Source: Caldithrix sp964532875
Lineage (GTDB): Bacteria > Calditrichota > Calditrichia > Calditrichales > Calditrichaceae
NCBI GenBank assembly: GCA_964532875.1
Contig: CAZHIZ010000110.1
Span: 1 to 11,274 of the forward strand
Direction of reading: 5' to 3'
DNA: 11,274 nt
The notes under the pieces were generated by a model, which worked only from the letters and a program-made list of their open reading frames with translations, made no database searches and was not told where the DNA came from. Positions 1-6,756 of the stretch are shown in pieces. Positions within the stretch are counted from its first letter, which is position 1. Each line of letters begins with the position of its first letter. Both the position numbers and the translations under genes were made by a program.

Positions 1-25
1 ATAAGGCATACCCCCTAAAATCAAT

Positions 26-56
26 AAAAGCCGTTCCGTTTTACGGGACGGCTTTT
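26..56. terminator. Bidirectional hairpin terminator downstream of xdhC
   Basis: The arms AAAAGCCGTTCCG (26-38) and CGGGACGGCTTTT (44-56) pair over 13 positions with one G-U wobble around a 5-nt loop. The stem is GC-rich at its core and flanked by A on one side and T on the other, so transcripts from either strand end in a U-rich arm. It lies 19 nt beyond the xdhC stop on the minus strand and would end that unit. It could equally end a convergent gene lying to the left of the window. The plus strand also has a further T-run at 60-65. Confidence 0.85.
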
Positions 57-74
57 AGCTTTTTTATGATTTTA

Positions 75-875
75 TTACGATTTATTTTTTTCCATCATCG
101 CTACGGAGCGCACATCTGCCCCGTATTTTGCCGCAATCAATTCGGCCATGATGCTGATGCCGATCTCCGCCGGCGTTTGCGCGCCGATATCCAAACCGAT
201 GGGCATGTGAATGCGTTCGATGGCCTGCGAGGGAATGCCTGCCTTCTTCAATTCAGACAAAATTTTTTGTGTTTTTGTGGCGCTGCCGATGGCGCCTAAA
301 TAGGCCAGGTTTAAGGGCGCGCAGTGTTTGAGCAGTAAGGTATCGTAAGCATGGGAATTGGTTACAACTACCACGTACGTATTCTCGTCGAGGCTCAATT
401 TCTTTACGGCCGTGCCGTAGGGCAAGTGAATAATCTGGTTGGCCTGCGGTAGGTTTTTGGCATTGGCAAATTCGGCCCGCGGATCGACCACCACGGTCCA
501 AAAGCCGCAATCCGGAGCCAGTGCGGCCAATACTTTGCCCACATGCCCCCCACCGAAAACAATCAAACGATCGCGTTGACCGATGGGCTCGAATAATACT
601 TCCATTTTGCCACCGCAAAGCATGCCGCCTTTCTCGTCCAGATCATACGTCCGGCGCCAGATGTCGCGTCGCTGCCAATTTTCGCGTACTTCCTTAACCG
701 CCTGATATTCGGCCCGGCCTCCCCCGATGGTACCGTAGGTTTTTCCGTTGGCCAAAACAAGCATTTTGTCGCCCAAACGTCCGGGCGATGAGCCCTCGAT
801 GGCAATGATCGTTAAAACAACGCCGGCCTGATTGTTTTCCAATGCCTGCCGAATATGTTCAAAAATATCATGCAC
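75..875 (-). CDS. xdhC: XdhC/CoxI family molybdenum-cofactor chaperone
   Basis: A 266-residue protein of the XdhC/CoxI family. Known members bind molybdenum cofactor, promote its sulfuration and hand it to xanthine-dehydrogenase-type molybdenum hydroxylases in the cytoplasm. The N-terminal XdhC_CoxI domain shows SSPGRLGDKMLV (29-40), GGGR (51-54) and GMLCGG (84-89). The C-terminal Rossmann-like XdhC domain shows FGGGHVGK (107-114) with the acidic residue D131, then TNSHAYD (172-178), YLGAIGSATK (192-201) and the PIGLDIGAQTPAEIG segment (225-239). Length and domain order are normal. The start is GTG at 873-875, chosen because GGAG (884-887) lies 8 nt upstream. An in-frame ATG is lacking, and a nearby ATG at 869-871 is in another frame. 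It is the last gene of the minus-strand block, 109 nt after the NapH/NapG-like gene. No xanthine dehydrogenase or CO dehydrogenase subunit is in the window, so its client is unknown. Confidence 0.9.
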   Translation of the reverse strand: MHDIFEHIRQALENNQAGVVLTIIAIEGSSPGRLGDKMLVLANGKTYGTIGGGRAEYQAVKEVRENWQRRDIWRRTYDLDEKGGMLCGGKMEVLFEPIGQRDRLIVFGGGHVGKVLAALAPDCGFWTVVVDPRAEFANAKNLPQANQIIHLPYGTAVKKLSLDENTYVVVVTNSHAYDTLLLKHCAPLNLAYLGAIGSATKTQKILSELKKAGIPSQAIERIHMPIGLDIGAQTPAEIGISIMAELIAAKYGADVRSVAMMEKNKS

Positions 876-908
876 TTTGCTTACTCCGGGATTAAATTCG
901 CATTTGTA

Positions 909-937
909 AAAATAACGGTTGTAACACTAAAGAGCAA
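909..937 (-). promoter_or_regulatory. Possible sigma70-like promoter for xdhC
   Basis: On the minus strand TTGCTC (932-937) and TATTTT (909-914) are separated by 17 nt, and would give a leader of about 25 nt before the GTG start. The -35 match is only 3 of 6 and the -10 match 4 of 6. There is no terminator between the NapH/NapG-like gene and xdhC, so xdhC may simply be read through from the promoter at 3492-3520. Confidence 0.3.
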
Positions 938-984
938 AAGGTATTTTGCAATCCTTTTTTTACTGGTTGCATGAACCCAAACGA

Positions 985-2532
985 TCAGACGACAGTTGTG
1001 GGTCGCTTTTGCCTTTCGGCTGTAACAAAAATTCCGGCCCGACCTTCCAGTGGGCACTTGGTGACGCAAATGCCGCATCCGATGCACAGCTCGGCCACAA
1101 CGTAGGGATATTTAACCTTCTTCGTTCGGCCCGTAACCGGATCGGTGTAATCCCGCACGTCAAACTTAATGGCTTTGTCCGGCGTGGGGCAATGTTCTTC
1201 GCAAACCAGACATTCTTCGTTGCGGCTGTAAGGAATGCACAAATTTTTATCGAAATGCGCCAGGCCCATAGGCGTTTTTTGTTTTATTTCCAAAGGCAAG
1301 GGTAAAATCGCTTGCGTAGGACAAACCTGGCCGCACAAATTGCATTCGTATTCGCAATAACCGATGCGCATTTCGGCCACCGGCAACCACAAATCGTCGA
1401 TGGCGTTTTGAATGCCGGAAGGTTGCAAACAAGCCCCGTTGGAAGCACAAATACGCACACACTCCATGCAGCGAATACACTTATCGCGGAAATCATCTTC
1501 CGGCAGGGCGCCGGGCGGACGAATTTGTTGATCGTAACGGGTTTTATTCGGTAGGTGCAGATTGATCAAACCCAAGGTGGTAAAACTAACTAATGAAGTC
1601 TGCAAGAATCGGCGCCGTGAATAATCCACTCGTGAACGGTACGGCTGCCAACGCCACTCGTACGAGATGGATTTGTATTTTTCCGGGCAGGTTTCGGCAC
1701 AACTGAAACATTGAATACACTCCACTTTGCTGGTGCGGGTAAAATCATCCGCAGGAATGGCGCCCATTTTGCATTCCGTCTGGCACAACCCACAGGCCGG
1801 GCAAGAGGGCTTGACTACCCGTTCCAAAAAACGAAATTGCGACAAAAAGCCCAGCAAGGCTCCGGCCGGGCACAAATAGCGACACCAAAAACGGCGACTC
1901 AATTTTTCTGCCGCTAAAATAAGCCCGATGAAAAGGGCAATCCAGAACAGTTGTTGATAATGGACTTGATTTTCGGGCATGATGATGTTTTTGTATTGAT
2001 CGTAAACGGCATAAGGCAGATCACCCAAAAAAGACCAGTTACTCACCGTTAGTAACGAGGTTTCTGCAAACAGGGTGGCCAAGGGATAAAAGACAACGGT
2101 TAGGGCCCGGTTAAAGATGGACAGCGGATCGAAATAACCCCACAAATGCAGCGAGAAGAGAGACAATATCAGCAAACCGACCAGGATGGCAAATTTTAAG
2201 AAGCGCAGTTTTTCGTATTTTTGTGTTTGGCGGTTGTGCGGAGAATGCAAAACTTTGGAGGTAATATCCAATAGCGTGCCTAACGGACAAATCCATCCGC
2301 AAAAAACGCGCCCCAAAAAAGGCGTTACCAGCAAAATGAGCAACCCCGGCCAAAAAAGCCACGACCAGTGCCCGTCCTTAATGAACAAAAAGAGCGGGGC
2401 AAGCGGGCTAAAACGGAGACCGATTTCCGTGGGGAAGCCTGAATCCAGCGGATAGCGCGTTAATAAAAACAATACGATAAAAAGCAGAAAGAAAGCAATC
2501 TGGCTGATGCGCCGCAGTGTCTGTAATTTCAA
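985..2532 (-). CDS. NapH-NapG-like fused membrane polyferredoxin
   Basis: A 515-residue iron-sulfur membrane protein that joins two proteins usually encoded separately. Residues 1-285 resemble NapH: hydrophobic segments near 11-25, 54-76, 112-131, 141-160 and 192-208, the motifs CGWICP (78-83) and CRYLCP (217-222), and a ferredoxin region with C244, C247, C250, C254 and C272, C275, C278, C282. A twin-arginine motif SRRRFL (305-310) and a hydrophobic stretch (311-328) follow. The remainder resembles NapG/MauM, beginning with RPPGALPEDDF (338-348) and holding Cys groups at 352-362, 393-404, 432-448 and 483-493. In Nap systems NapGH pass electrons from quinol towards the periplasmic nitrate reductase; here the acceptor is unknown. 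The start is TTG (2530-2532): GGAG (2540-2543) lies 7 nt upstream and a stop codon lies two codons further up in frame. It follows the DUF362 gene by 26 nt, so the two are almost certainly co-transcribed. Confidence 0.88.
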   Translation of the reverse strand: MKLQTLRRISQIAFFLLFIVLFLLTRYPLDSGFPTEIGLRFSPLAPLFLFIKDGHWSWLFWPGLLILLVTPFLGRVFCGWICPLGTLLDITSKVLHSPHNRQTQKYEKLRFLKFAILVGLLILSLFSLHLWGYFDPLSIFNRALTVVFYPLATLFAETSLLTVSNWSFLGDLPYAVYDQYKNIIMPENQVHYQQLFWIALFIGLILAAEKLSRRFWCRYLCPAGALLGFLSQFRFLERVVKPSCPACGLCQTECKMGAIPADDFTRTSKVECIQCFSCAETCPEKYKSISYEWRWQPYRSRVDYSRRRFLQTSLVSFTTLGLINLHLPNKTRYDQQIRPPGALPEDDFRDKCIRCMECVRICASNGACLQPSGIQNAIDDLWLPVAEMRIGYCEYECNLCGQVCPTQAILPLPLEIKQKTPMGLAHFDKNLCIPYSRNEECLVCEEHCPTPDKAIKFDVRDYTDPVTGRTKKVKYPYVVAELCIGCGICVTKCPLEGRAGIFVTAERQKRPTTVV

Positions 2533-2558
2533 CGATCAACTCCGTAACAAAATAGGTA

Positions 2559-3461
2559 CTAAGTCAAACGGATTTTGCGTACATTCAGTTTTTTAGGCTC
2601 GTATTTGGCCAATCCTTTTTCAAAAGCTTTTTGAATGTGCGGAACATCGTCCAAAGTTAAGCCGAAAAGCGCAAGGGCCACATAATCGGCCGAAACCGTA
2701 CAATCGCTTACGATTAAAGTTTTGCGTAGTTGTACATCGGCCGGATTCCCACCCACCGGTCCGTTGGCCGTTAAAATGCGGTAGGCATCAATCACGGTTA
2801 AGGTGGGCAATATTTTGCGATCGATGTCGGTTAACTTTTCGGCAAATCCGTTGTGAATCAGGCCGCGATTGTCCCCCATAACACCCATCAAATTTTTCAA
2901 GCCCAGGGTAACGGTCGACAACGAATGCTGCTTGGCAATGGGCACATTGATCACCTTGTCCGCTTTCAGATAGTCTTCGTAAATGGGCCATTCGTCAATA
3001 ACCGTTCCGTCGATTTTCAGCGGTTTAAAACGGTTTTTACGTACCTGTTCCACTTTGGCCCCGGCTTTTTTGGCAAATGCCGCAATTTGACTGGAGCGAT
3101 ACGCCCGACGCGGATTGTTGCAGGTACGATCAAACACTTTAACTTCCTTGGCCCCGGCTTGTTTGCAGGCTTTAACCAAAGCCGCCACCAGGCGGGGGTT
3201 GGTGGTGGCCGCCAATTCCGGCGGACGATCCCAGGCCATATTGGGTTTAATGACCACGGTGTCGCCTTTTTTAATGAATCGTTCCAGACCGCCGTAAGCG
3301 GCTAAAGCCCGGGAAAGCAGAGCCTCCGGTTCGCCATTTTCCACCCAAACCACATGGGGTGTTGAAGCCCCGGCCCGTAAAAAAGGAGGTTTAAAAAAAG
3401 GCAAAGCACCAAGCCCTAAGGCTCCTGCGGACAAAGAAAACAAAAACTGCCGACGTTTCAT
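2559..3461 (-). CDS. Tat-exported DUF362 domain protein
   Basis: A 300-residue DUF362 family protein; the biochemical role of this family is not established. The N-terminus reads MKRRQFLF followed by a hydrophobic stretch to about residue 24, a twin-arginine signal, so it is probably folded with a cofactor and exported to the periplasm. Family hallmarks include VVIKPNMAWDRPPE (69-82), TTNP (86-89), the NVP-AKQHS region (172-180), LKNLMGVMGDNRG (188-200) and NGPVGG (233-238). It has only two cysteines (114 and 254), so it carries no ferredoxin domain of its own. The neighbouring polyferredoxin gene, 26 nt downstream, would supply that function. The start is ATG at 3459-3461, with GGAGG just upstream. 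A GTG at 3489-3491 is in frame but lies against the predicted -10 box and would bury the Tat signal. It is the first gene of the minus-strand unit. Confidence 0.85.
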   Translation of the reverse strand: MKRRQFLFSLSAGALGLGALPFFKPPFLRAGASTPHVVWVENGEPEALLSRALAAYGGLERFIKKGDTVVIKPNMAWDRPPELAATTNPRLVAALVKACKQAGAKEVKVFDRTCNNPRRAYRSSQIAAFAKKAGAKVEQVRKNRFKPLKIDGTVIDEWPIYEDYLKADKVINVPIAKQHSLSTVTLGLKNLMGVMGDNRGLIHNGFAEKLTDIDRKILPTLTVIDAYRILTANGPVGGNPADVQLRKTLIVSDCTVSADYVALALFGLTLDDVPHIQKAFEKGLAKYEPKKLNVRKIRLT

Positions 3462-3491
3462 GTACCCTCCGCACGTCTGAATTTTTACCAC

Positions 3492-3520
3492 AATATAAAC
3501 GGTGCAAAGCCTGTTTGCAA
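3492..3520 (-). promoter_or_regulatory. Sigma70-like promoter for the DUF362-polyferredoxin unit
   Basis: On the minus strand TTGCAA (3515-3520) and TATATT (3492-3497) are separated by exactly 17 nt. The -10 box matches 5 of 6 consensus positions and the -35 box 4 of 6. Transcription would begin near 3485, leaving a leader of about 24 nt that contains the GGAGG site and the ATG at 3461. This also argues against the GTG start at 3491. Confidence 0.55.
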
Positions 3521-3579
3521 ATGATGTCCGCTGAAATGCGAACCGGAAACCGCTTTTCGGTTACGCGTAAGGTTTTATC

Positions 3580-3608
3580 TTGTTTTTAAAGCGCCCGAAT
3601 GCTAAATT
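3580..3608 (+). promoter_or_regulatory. Possible promoter for the glmM-deoC pair
   Basis: TTGTTT (3580-3585) and TAAATT (3603-3608) are 17 nt apart in the divergent intergenic region, and would give a leader of about 30 nt before the GTG start at 3646. The boxes match consensus at 3 of 6 and 4 of 6 positions. Downstream of the -10 box the sequence continues TAAATTGTG, close to TATATTGTG at the opposing promoter. Confidence 0.35.
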
Positions 3609-3645
3609 GTGTTATTATTGTGAATGCAAGATTTAAGGAGGAAAC

Positions 3646-4995
3646 GTGTCGCGATTAATGGTTTCTATTTCCGGTTTACGCGGAGAAGTGGGCAGCACTC
3701 TAAGTCCGGAAGTTGTGCAAAAATACACTTTGGCTTTCGCCAAATTTATCGACGGCGGGAAAGTTGTTTTGGGACGCGATTCCCGGGTTTCCGGCCCGTG
3801 GATTGCCGATATGGTAAAAGGTTGTCTGGTAGCCAGCGGTTGTGAGGTTGTGGACATCGGAATCGTTACCACACCTACGGTCGAATTGGAAATTGAACAC
3901 CATAAGGCCGCGGGGGGCATTGCCATTACGGCCAGCCACAATCCCATTCAATGGAACGGACTTAAATTCATGGCCGCCGACGGGCGATTTTTACCGCCGG
4001 AAGCCGCACAGCAGGTTTACGCCATGGCCGACCGCGCCGAAACGGCTTTGAAACCGTGGGATCAATTGGGCAAGGTTGTTAGCGATACGCAGGCCATTCG
4101 GCGCCATATCGATAAGGTTTTACGCATTTCTTATTTGGATGTGGAAGCCATCCGTAAGCGACACTTTAAAGTTGCGGTTGACACTGTCAACGGGGCGGGC
4201 GGATTGATCATCCCACAACTGCTCGAAGAATTAGGCTGTGAGGTAACGGCTATCAATCAGGAACCAAATGGCCGTTTTGCCCACACGCCGGAACCTTTGC
4301 CGGAGAACCTTAAACAACTGAGCGAAACCGTGCGGCGGGTAAAAGCCGATGTGGGTTTTGCCGTCGATCCGGATGTGGATCGCTGTGCCATTGTGGATAA
4401 CGAAGGGACGCCCATCGGCGAAGAATACACCCTGGTTATTGCCGCCAAATTGGTTTTCAGTAAAACACTGGGGCGCATGGTTATTAACATGTCCACTTCC
4501 CGTGCTTCGGAAGATATTGCCAAATATTACAACTGCATGGTTGTGCGCAGCAAAGTGGGCGAAATTAATGTGGCCGAAAAAATGAAAGAGATCGACGCGG
4601 TTATCGGTGGTGAAGGAAACGGCGGCGTGATTTTGCCCGAAGTGCATGTGGGACGCGATGCACCGGTGGCCGTGGCCTTAACTTTGCAAGCCTTACTGGA
4701 ACACGGCGGCACCATGAAAGAACTGAAAGCCTCTTTGCCGCAATACGAAATGGTCAAGAAAAAGGTATCCGTCGCCGGACTCGATCCCGATGGCATTTTG
4801 CAAGCTTTACAGGAGAAATACAAAGATCATGAAATCAATACCCTGGACGGCCTGAAGATTGATTTCGAGCGCAGTTGGGTACACTTACGCAAATCCAATA
4901 CGGAACCCATCTTGCGCGTTATTGCCGAGGCCCCGACCCGCGAAGAGGCCGAAGCTTTGGCCGAACGATTTATTAAAGAAATCCAAAATGCCTGA
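3646..4995 (+). CDS. glmM: Alpha-D-phosphohexomutase, phosphoglucosamine mutase type
   Basis: A 449-residue member of the alpha-D-phosphohexomutase superfamily, of normal length. These enzymes move a phosphate between C6 and C1 of a sugar; GlmM converts glucosamine-6-phosphate to glucosamine-1-phosphate for UDP-GlcNAc and peptidoglycan synthesis. All four signature loops are intact. The phosphoserine loop is TASHNP (95-100, S97 catalytic) and the metal loop is DPDVDR (241-246; D241, D243, D245). The sugar-specificity loop is GEGNGG (322-327) and the C-terminal phosphate-binding loop is RKSNTEPILR (415-424). The GEGNGG form, rather than GEQSGH of proteobacterial GlmM, resembles Bacteroidota-type and archaeal-type enzymes, whose specificity varies. 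The start is GTG at 3646, four bases after AGGAGG (3636-3641). The deoC gene follows after 34 nt, so phosphopentomutase, phosphoglucomutase or phosphomannomutase activity is also possible. The family call is secure; the exact substrate is not. Confidence 0.85.
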   Translation: MSRLMVSISGLRGEVGSTLSPEVVQKYTLAFAKFIDGGKVVLGRDSRVSGPWIADMVKGCLVASGCEVVDIGIVTTPTVELEIEHHKAAGGIAITASHNPIQWNGLKFMAADGRFLPPEAAQQVYAMADRAETALKPWDQLGKVVSDTQAIRRHIDKVLRISYLDVEAIRKRHFKVAVDTVNGAGGLIIPQLLEELGCEVTAINQEPNGRFAHTPEPLPENLKQLSETVRRVKADVGFAVDPDVDRCAIVDNEGTPIGEEYTLVIAAKLVFSKTLGRMVINMSTSRASEDIAKYYNCMVVRSKVGEINVAEKMKEIDAVIGGEGNGGVILPEVHVGRDAPVAVALTLQALLEHGGTMKELKASLPQYEMVKKKVSVAGLDPDGILQALQEKYKDHEINTLDGLKIDFERSWVHLRKSNTEPILRVIAEAPTREEAEALAERFIKEIQNA

Positions 4996-5029
4996 AAGCA
5001 TGAATCATTAGCATGAAAGCGGAAAATCC

Positions 5030-5854
5030 ATGGCAAACATTACCCCCGATGTTCTCGAAAAAATAATCACCCAGGTGATTAAGGAAACACAGGAAGTCCG
5101 GCCGTTTTCTTACGACGCGGCCAACGAGCTGATTTCCTTCGGTGCGGAGCGTGTGGGAGCCGAAGGGCCCACCTGCCCGCCCAAATACGAATTAGCCAAA
5201 TGGATCGATCACACTCTGCTAAAACCGGAAGCCACCAGAGAGCAAATCGAGAAGATTTGCGACGAGGCCATCCAATACAACTTCGCCTCTGTGTGTGTGA
5301 ATCCCACCTGGGTCCCCTTAGCTTACAAAAAGTTGCGCGGTCATGCCCCGAAAGTGGTCACGGTAATCGGCTTCCCACTGGGAGCCACTTTCCCGGAAGT
5401 TAAAGCCAGAGAAACCGAACTGGCCATCGAGCGCGGGGCGGACGAAGTGGATATGGTCATTAATATCGGTGCTTTGAAATCGGGTGATTACGCTCTGGTG
5501 GAACACGATATTCGTTCGGTCGTGCGTGCCGCCAGACGCCACATTGTTAAAGTAATCATCGAAACCTGCCTGCTCACCGATGAAGAAAAAGTAACGGCTT
5601 GCACCATTGCCATGCACGCCGGAGCCAATTACGTGAAAACCTCCACGGGATTCAGCAAGGGCGGCGCTACCGTGAAGGACGTGGCTTTAATGCGTAAAGT
5701 GGTCGGTTCCAAATTGGGGGTTAAGGCCAGCGGCGGCGTACACAGTTACGAAGAAGCCTGCAAAATGGTTGAAGCCGGTGCCACACGTATCGGGGCCAGT
5801 GCCAGTGTGGCGATTGTTAGTAACGGCAGCCCAACCTCCAATTCGGCCTATTGA
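5030..5854 (+). CDS. deoC: Deoxyribose-phosphate aldolase with N-terminal extension
   Basis: A 274-residue class I aldolase of the DeoC family, which cleaves 2-deoxyribose-5-phosphate to glyceraldehyde-3-phosphate and acetaldehyde during deoxynucleoside breakdown. The TIM-barrel core begins near WIDHTLLKP (58-66). Key residues are present: EVDMVIN (139-145) with D141, VKTSTGF (202-208) with the Schiff-base lysine K203, and GVKASGGV (230-237) with K232. They match E. coli D102, K167 and K201. RIGASASVAIV (253-263) replaces the usual RIGTSSGVAIV-type phosphate site. About 57 residues precede the core. The first 22 form a predicted amphipathic helix with hydrophobic residues at I4, V8, L9, I12, I13, V16 and I17. 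The start ATG at 5030 has only a weak ribosome-binding site (GCGGA), consistent with coupling to the mutase 34 nt upstream. Confidence 0.93.
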   Translation: MANITPDVLEKIITQVIKETQEVRPFSYDAANELISFGAERVGAEGPTCPPKYELAKWIDHTLLKPEATREQIEKICDEAIQYNFASVCVNPTWVPLAYKKLRGHAPKVVTVIGFPLGATFPEVKARETELAIERGADEVDMVINIGALKSGDYALVEHDIRSVVRAARRHIVKVIIETCLLTDEEKVTACTIAMHAGANYVKTSTGFSKGGATVKDVALMRKVVGSKLGVKASGGVHSYEEACKMVEAGATRIGASASVAIVSNGSPTSNSAY

Positions 5855-5880
5855 TGGTTTTTCATTTTAAAAGTTTCCTT

Positions 5881-5960
5881 CTGTTATTCTGAATCCCGAT
5901 TGATCGGGGTGAAGAATCCCCAGGGTGTTTAAAAGGAATTCTTCGCCACGCTCAGAACAG
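5881..5960. repeat. Imperfect palindromic intergenic element (REP/MITE-like)
   Basis: The element starts CTGTTATTCTGA and ends with an arm whose reverse complement begins CTGTTCTGAGCG. Its inner parts GTGAAGAATCC (5909-5919) and GGAATTCTTCGCC (5935-5947) are also inverted relative to each other. The left arm contains a nested perfect hairpin, CCCGAT-TG-ATCGGG (5895-5908). This design, ATTCTGA...GAAGAATC facing GATTCTTCG...TCAGAAT, recurs between genes in many environmental bacterial genomes. It lies 26 nt after the deoC stop and may act as a transcript-ending or mRNA-stabilising structure, as no conventional terminator is present there. Membership of a family is from recall; only one copy is in the window. 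Confidence 0.6.
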
Positions 5961-5985
5961 TTCTGCCAAATTTATTCCTTTTGTC

Positions 5986-6014
5986 TTGAATTGTTCATTT
6001 ATCCCTTTTAAATT
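5986..6014 (+). promoter_or_regulatory. Possible promoter for the outer-membrane protein gene
   Basis: TTGAAT (5986-5991) and TAAATT (6009-6014) are 17 nt apart, each matching 4 of 6 consensus positions, in a very AT-rich stretch. A start near 6021 would give a leader of about 36 nt with AAGGAG (6043-6048) placed 8 nt before the ATG at 6057. Confidence 0.4.
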
Positions 6015-6056
6015 AGAATTAATTATTATCCCCAACATTAGCAAGGAGACCTTCAC

Positions 6057-6577
6057 ATGAAATCTCTGCGTTTAACCGTTACCGTTCTATGGCTGTTATT
6101 TTTTGCAACGGCTATTAGTTTTGCCCAGAACAAATCCCAGCCCACAAAAAAATCATTTCATTTTAAACGGTATGCCTTACAATTTAGTGTACCCGATTTC
6201 CTGAAATTTTCCAATTTCGAAGGTTCAATCTTGTCTCTAAAATATCATTTTAANNNNNNNNNNNNNNNNNNNNNNNNNNNNNNNNNNNNNNNNNNNNNNN
6301 NNNNNNNNNNNNNNNNNNNNNNNNNNNNNNNNNNNNNNNNNNNNNNNNNNNNNAATATAGCATTGGATTTAAAGCCTTAAACGGGGTGGAATGGTTTTTC
6401 CATTCAAGCATGAGTTTGAGCTTGGAATACGCCTTTAGATTCGAATATTCCAAATCAAAAACCACCAATATTGAAAAACTTGTTGATACTCATCAACAAG
6501 GCATTTCGACTTACAAAAAGGGTACCTGGCAGCTTGTACCAGGAAGCATCTATTTGGGTTTAAGTATTTACCTCTGA
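6057..6577 (+). CDS. Outer-membrane beta-barrel protein, interrupted by assembly gap
   Basis: The gene opens with ATG at 6057 after AAGGAG (6043-6048). The N-terminus is a Sec signal peptide, with hydrophobic core VTVLWLLFFATAI and probable cleavage after SFA at residue 23. The mature protein starts with alternating polar and hydrophobic beta-strands (YALQFSV, FEGSILSLKYHF). The gap of 100 N (6254-6353) follows. On its far side a 73-residue stretch in another frame continues in the same style: YSIGFKALNGVEWFFHSS and SLSLEYAFRFEYS. It ends at 6577 with the strand YLGLSIYL, as expected for the last strand of an outer-membrane barrel. I read the two pieces as one gene; the frame change means nothing because the true gap length is unknown. 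The function is not known. It is more AT-rich than its neighbours, and no terminator is visible after it. Confidence 0.6.
6254..6353. other. Assembly gap of 100 N
   Basis: Exactly 100 undetermined bases, the conventional filler for a scaffold join of unknown size. It falls inside the beta-barrel gene, so the middle of that protein is missing. The order of what lies left and right of it depends on the scaffolding being correct. Confidence 0.98.
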
Positions 6578-6580
6578 CAG

Positions 6581-6593
6581 AATTGTAACAATT
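6581..6593. repeat. Short perfect palindrome AATTGT-A-ACAATT
   Basis: A 13-bp perfect palindrome directly after the beta-barrel stop codon. It has no following T-run, so it is not a classic terminator. It could be a protein-binding site or chance in AT-rich DNA. The rest of 6594-6727 shows nothing I can name: no good open frame and no RNA-like fold. Confidence 0.2.
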
Positions 6594-6727
6594 GCCAAAA
6601 GAATCCTTTCGTCTTTGTTAAAATCTCTTCCCACCTTAAAGTGCATGGGAGCGGGTGAAAAGGCACTAGCGAAAATGTGCATTAAGCTTTAGACCAAGCC
6701 AATTTGTGTTCTAAATGACGGTTCTTC

Positions 6728-6756
6728 TTGCAACCTTTTGGCAAAATCATTAACCT
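6728..6756 (+). promoter_or_regulatory. Weak candidate promoter for the ABC-transporter operon
   Basis: TTGCAA (6728-6733) is followed after 17 nt by TAACCT (6751-6756). The -35 box equals that of the minus-strand promoter at 3515-3520, but the -10 box matches only 3 of 6 positions. It would give a leader of about 20 nt before ATG 6783. If real, it excludes the upstream in-frame TTG (6738) as a start. Confidence 0.25.

Noticed and set aside
1..18. Possible 3' end of a convergent plus-strand gene
   Set aside because: Frame 1 reaches TAA at 16-18 just before the bidirectional terminator, which is suggestive, but five codons cannot be told from chance.
2853..3305. Open frame of 150 codons on the plus strand
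   Set aside because: It is antisense to conserved DUF362 motifs, with no ribosome-binding site or recognisable domain.
3548..3562. Hairpin AACCG-CTTTT-CGGTT in the divergent intergenic region
   Set aside because: A five-base stem without a T-run in a region between two promoters; too weak to call an operator or terminator.
4231..4647. Open frame of 138 codons on the minus strand
   Set aside because: It is antisense to the metal and sugar loops of the phosphohexomutase; a shadow of codon bias.
6594..6727. Possible small RNA or riboswitch ahead of the transporter operon
   Set aside because: GTGCAT occurs twice (as AGTGCAT and TGTGCAT), but I find no convincing long stem, conserved riboswitch core or terminator.
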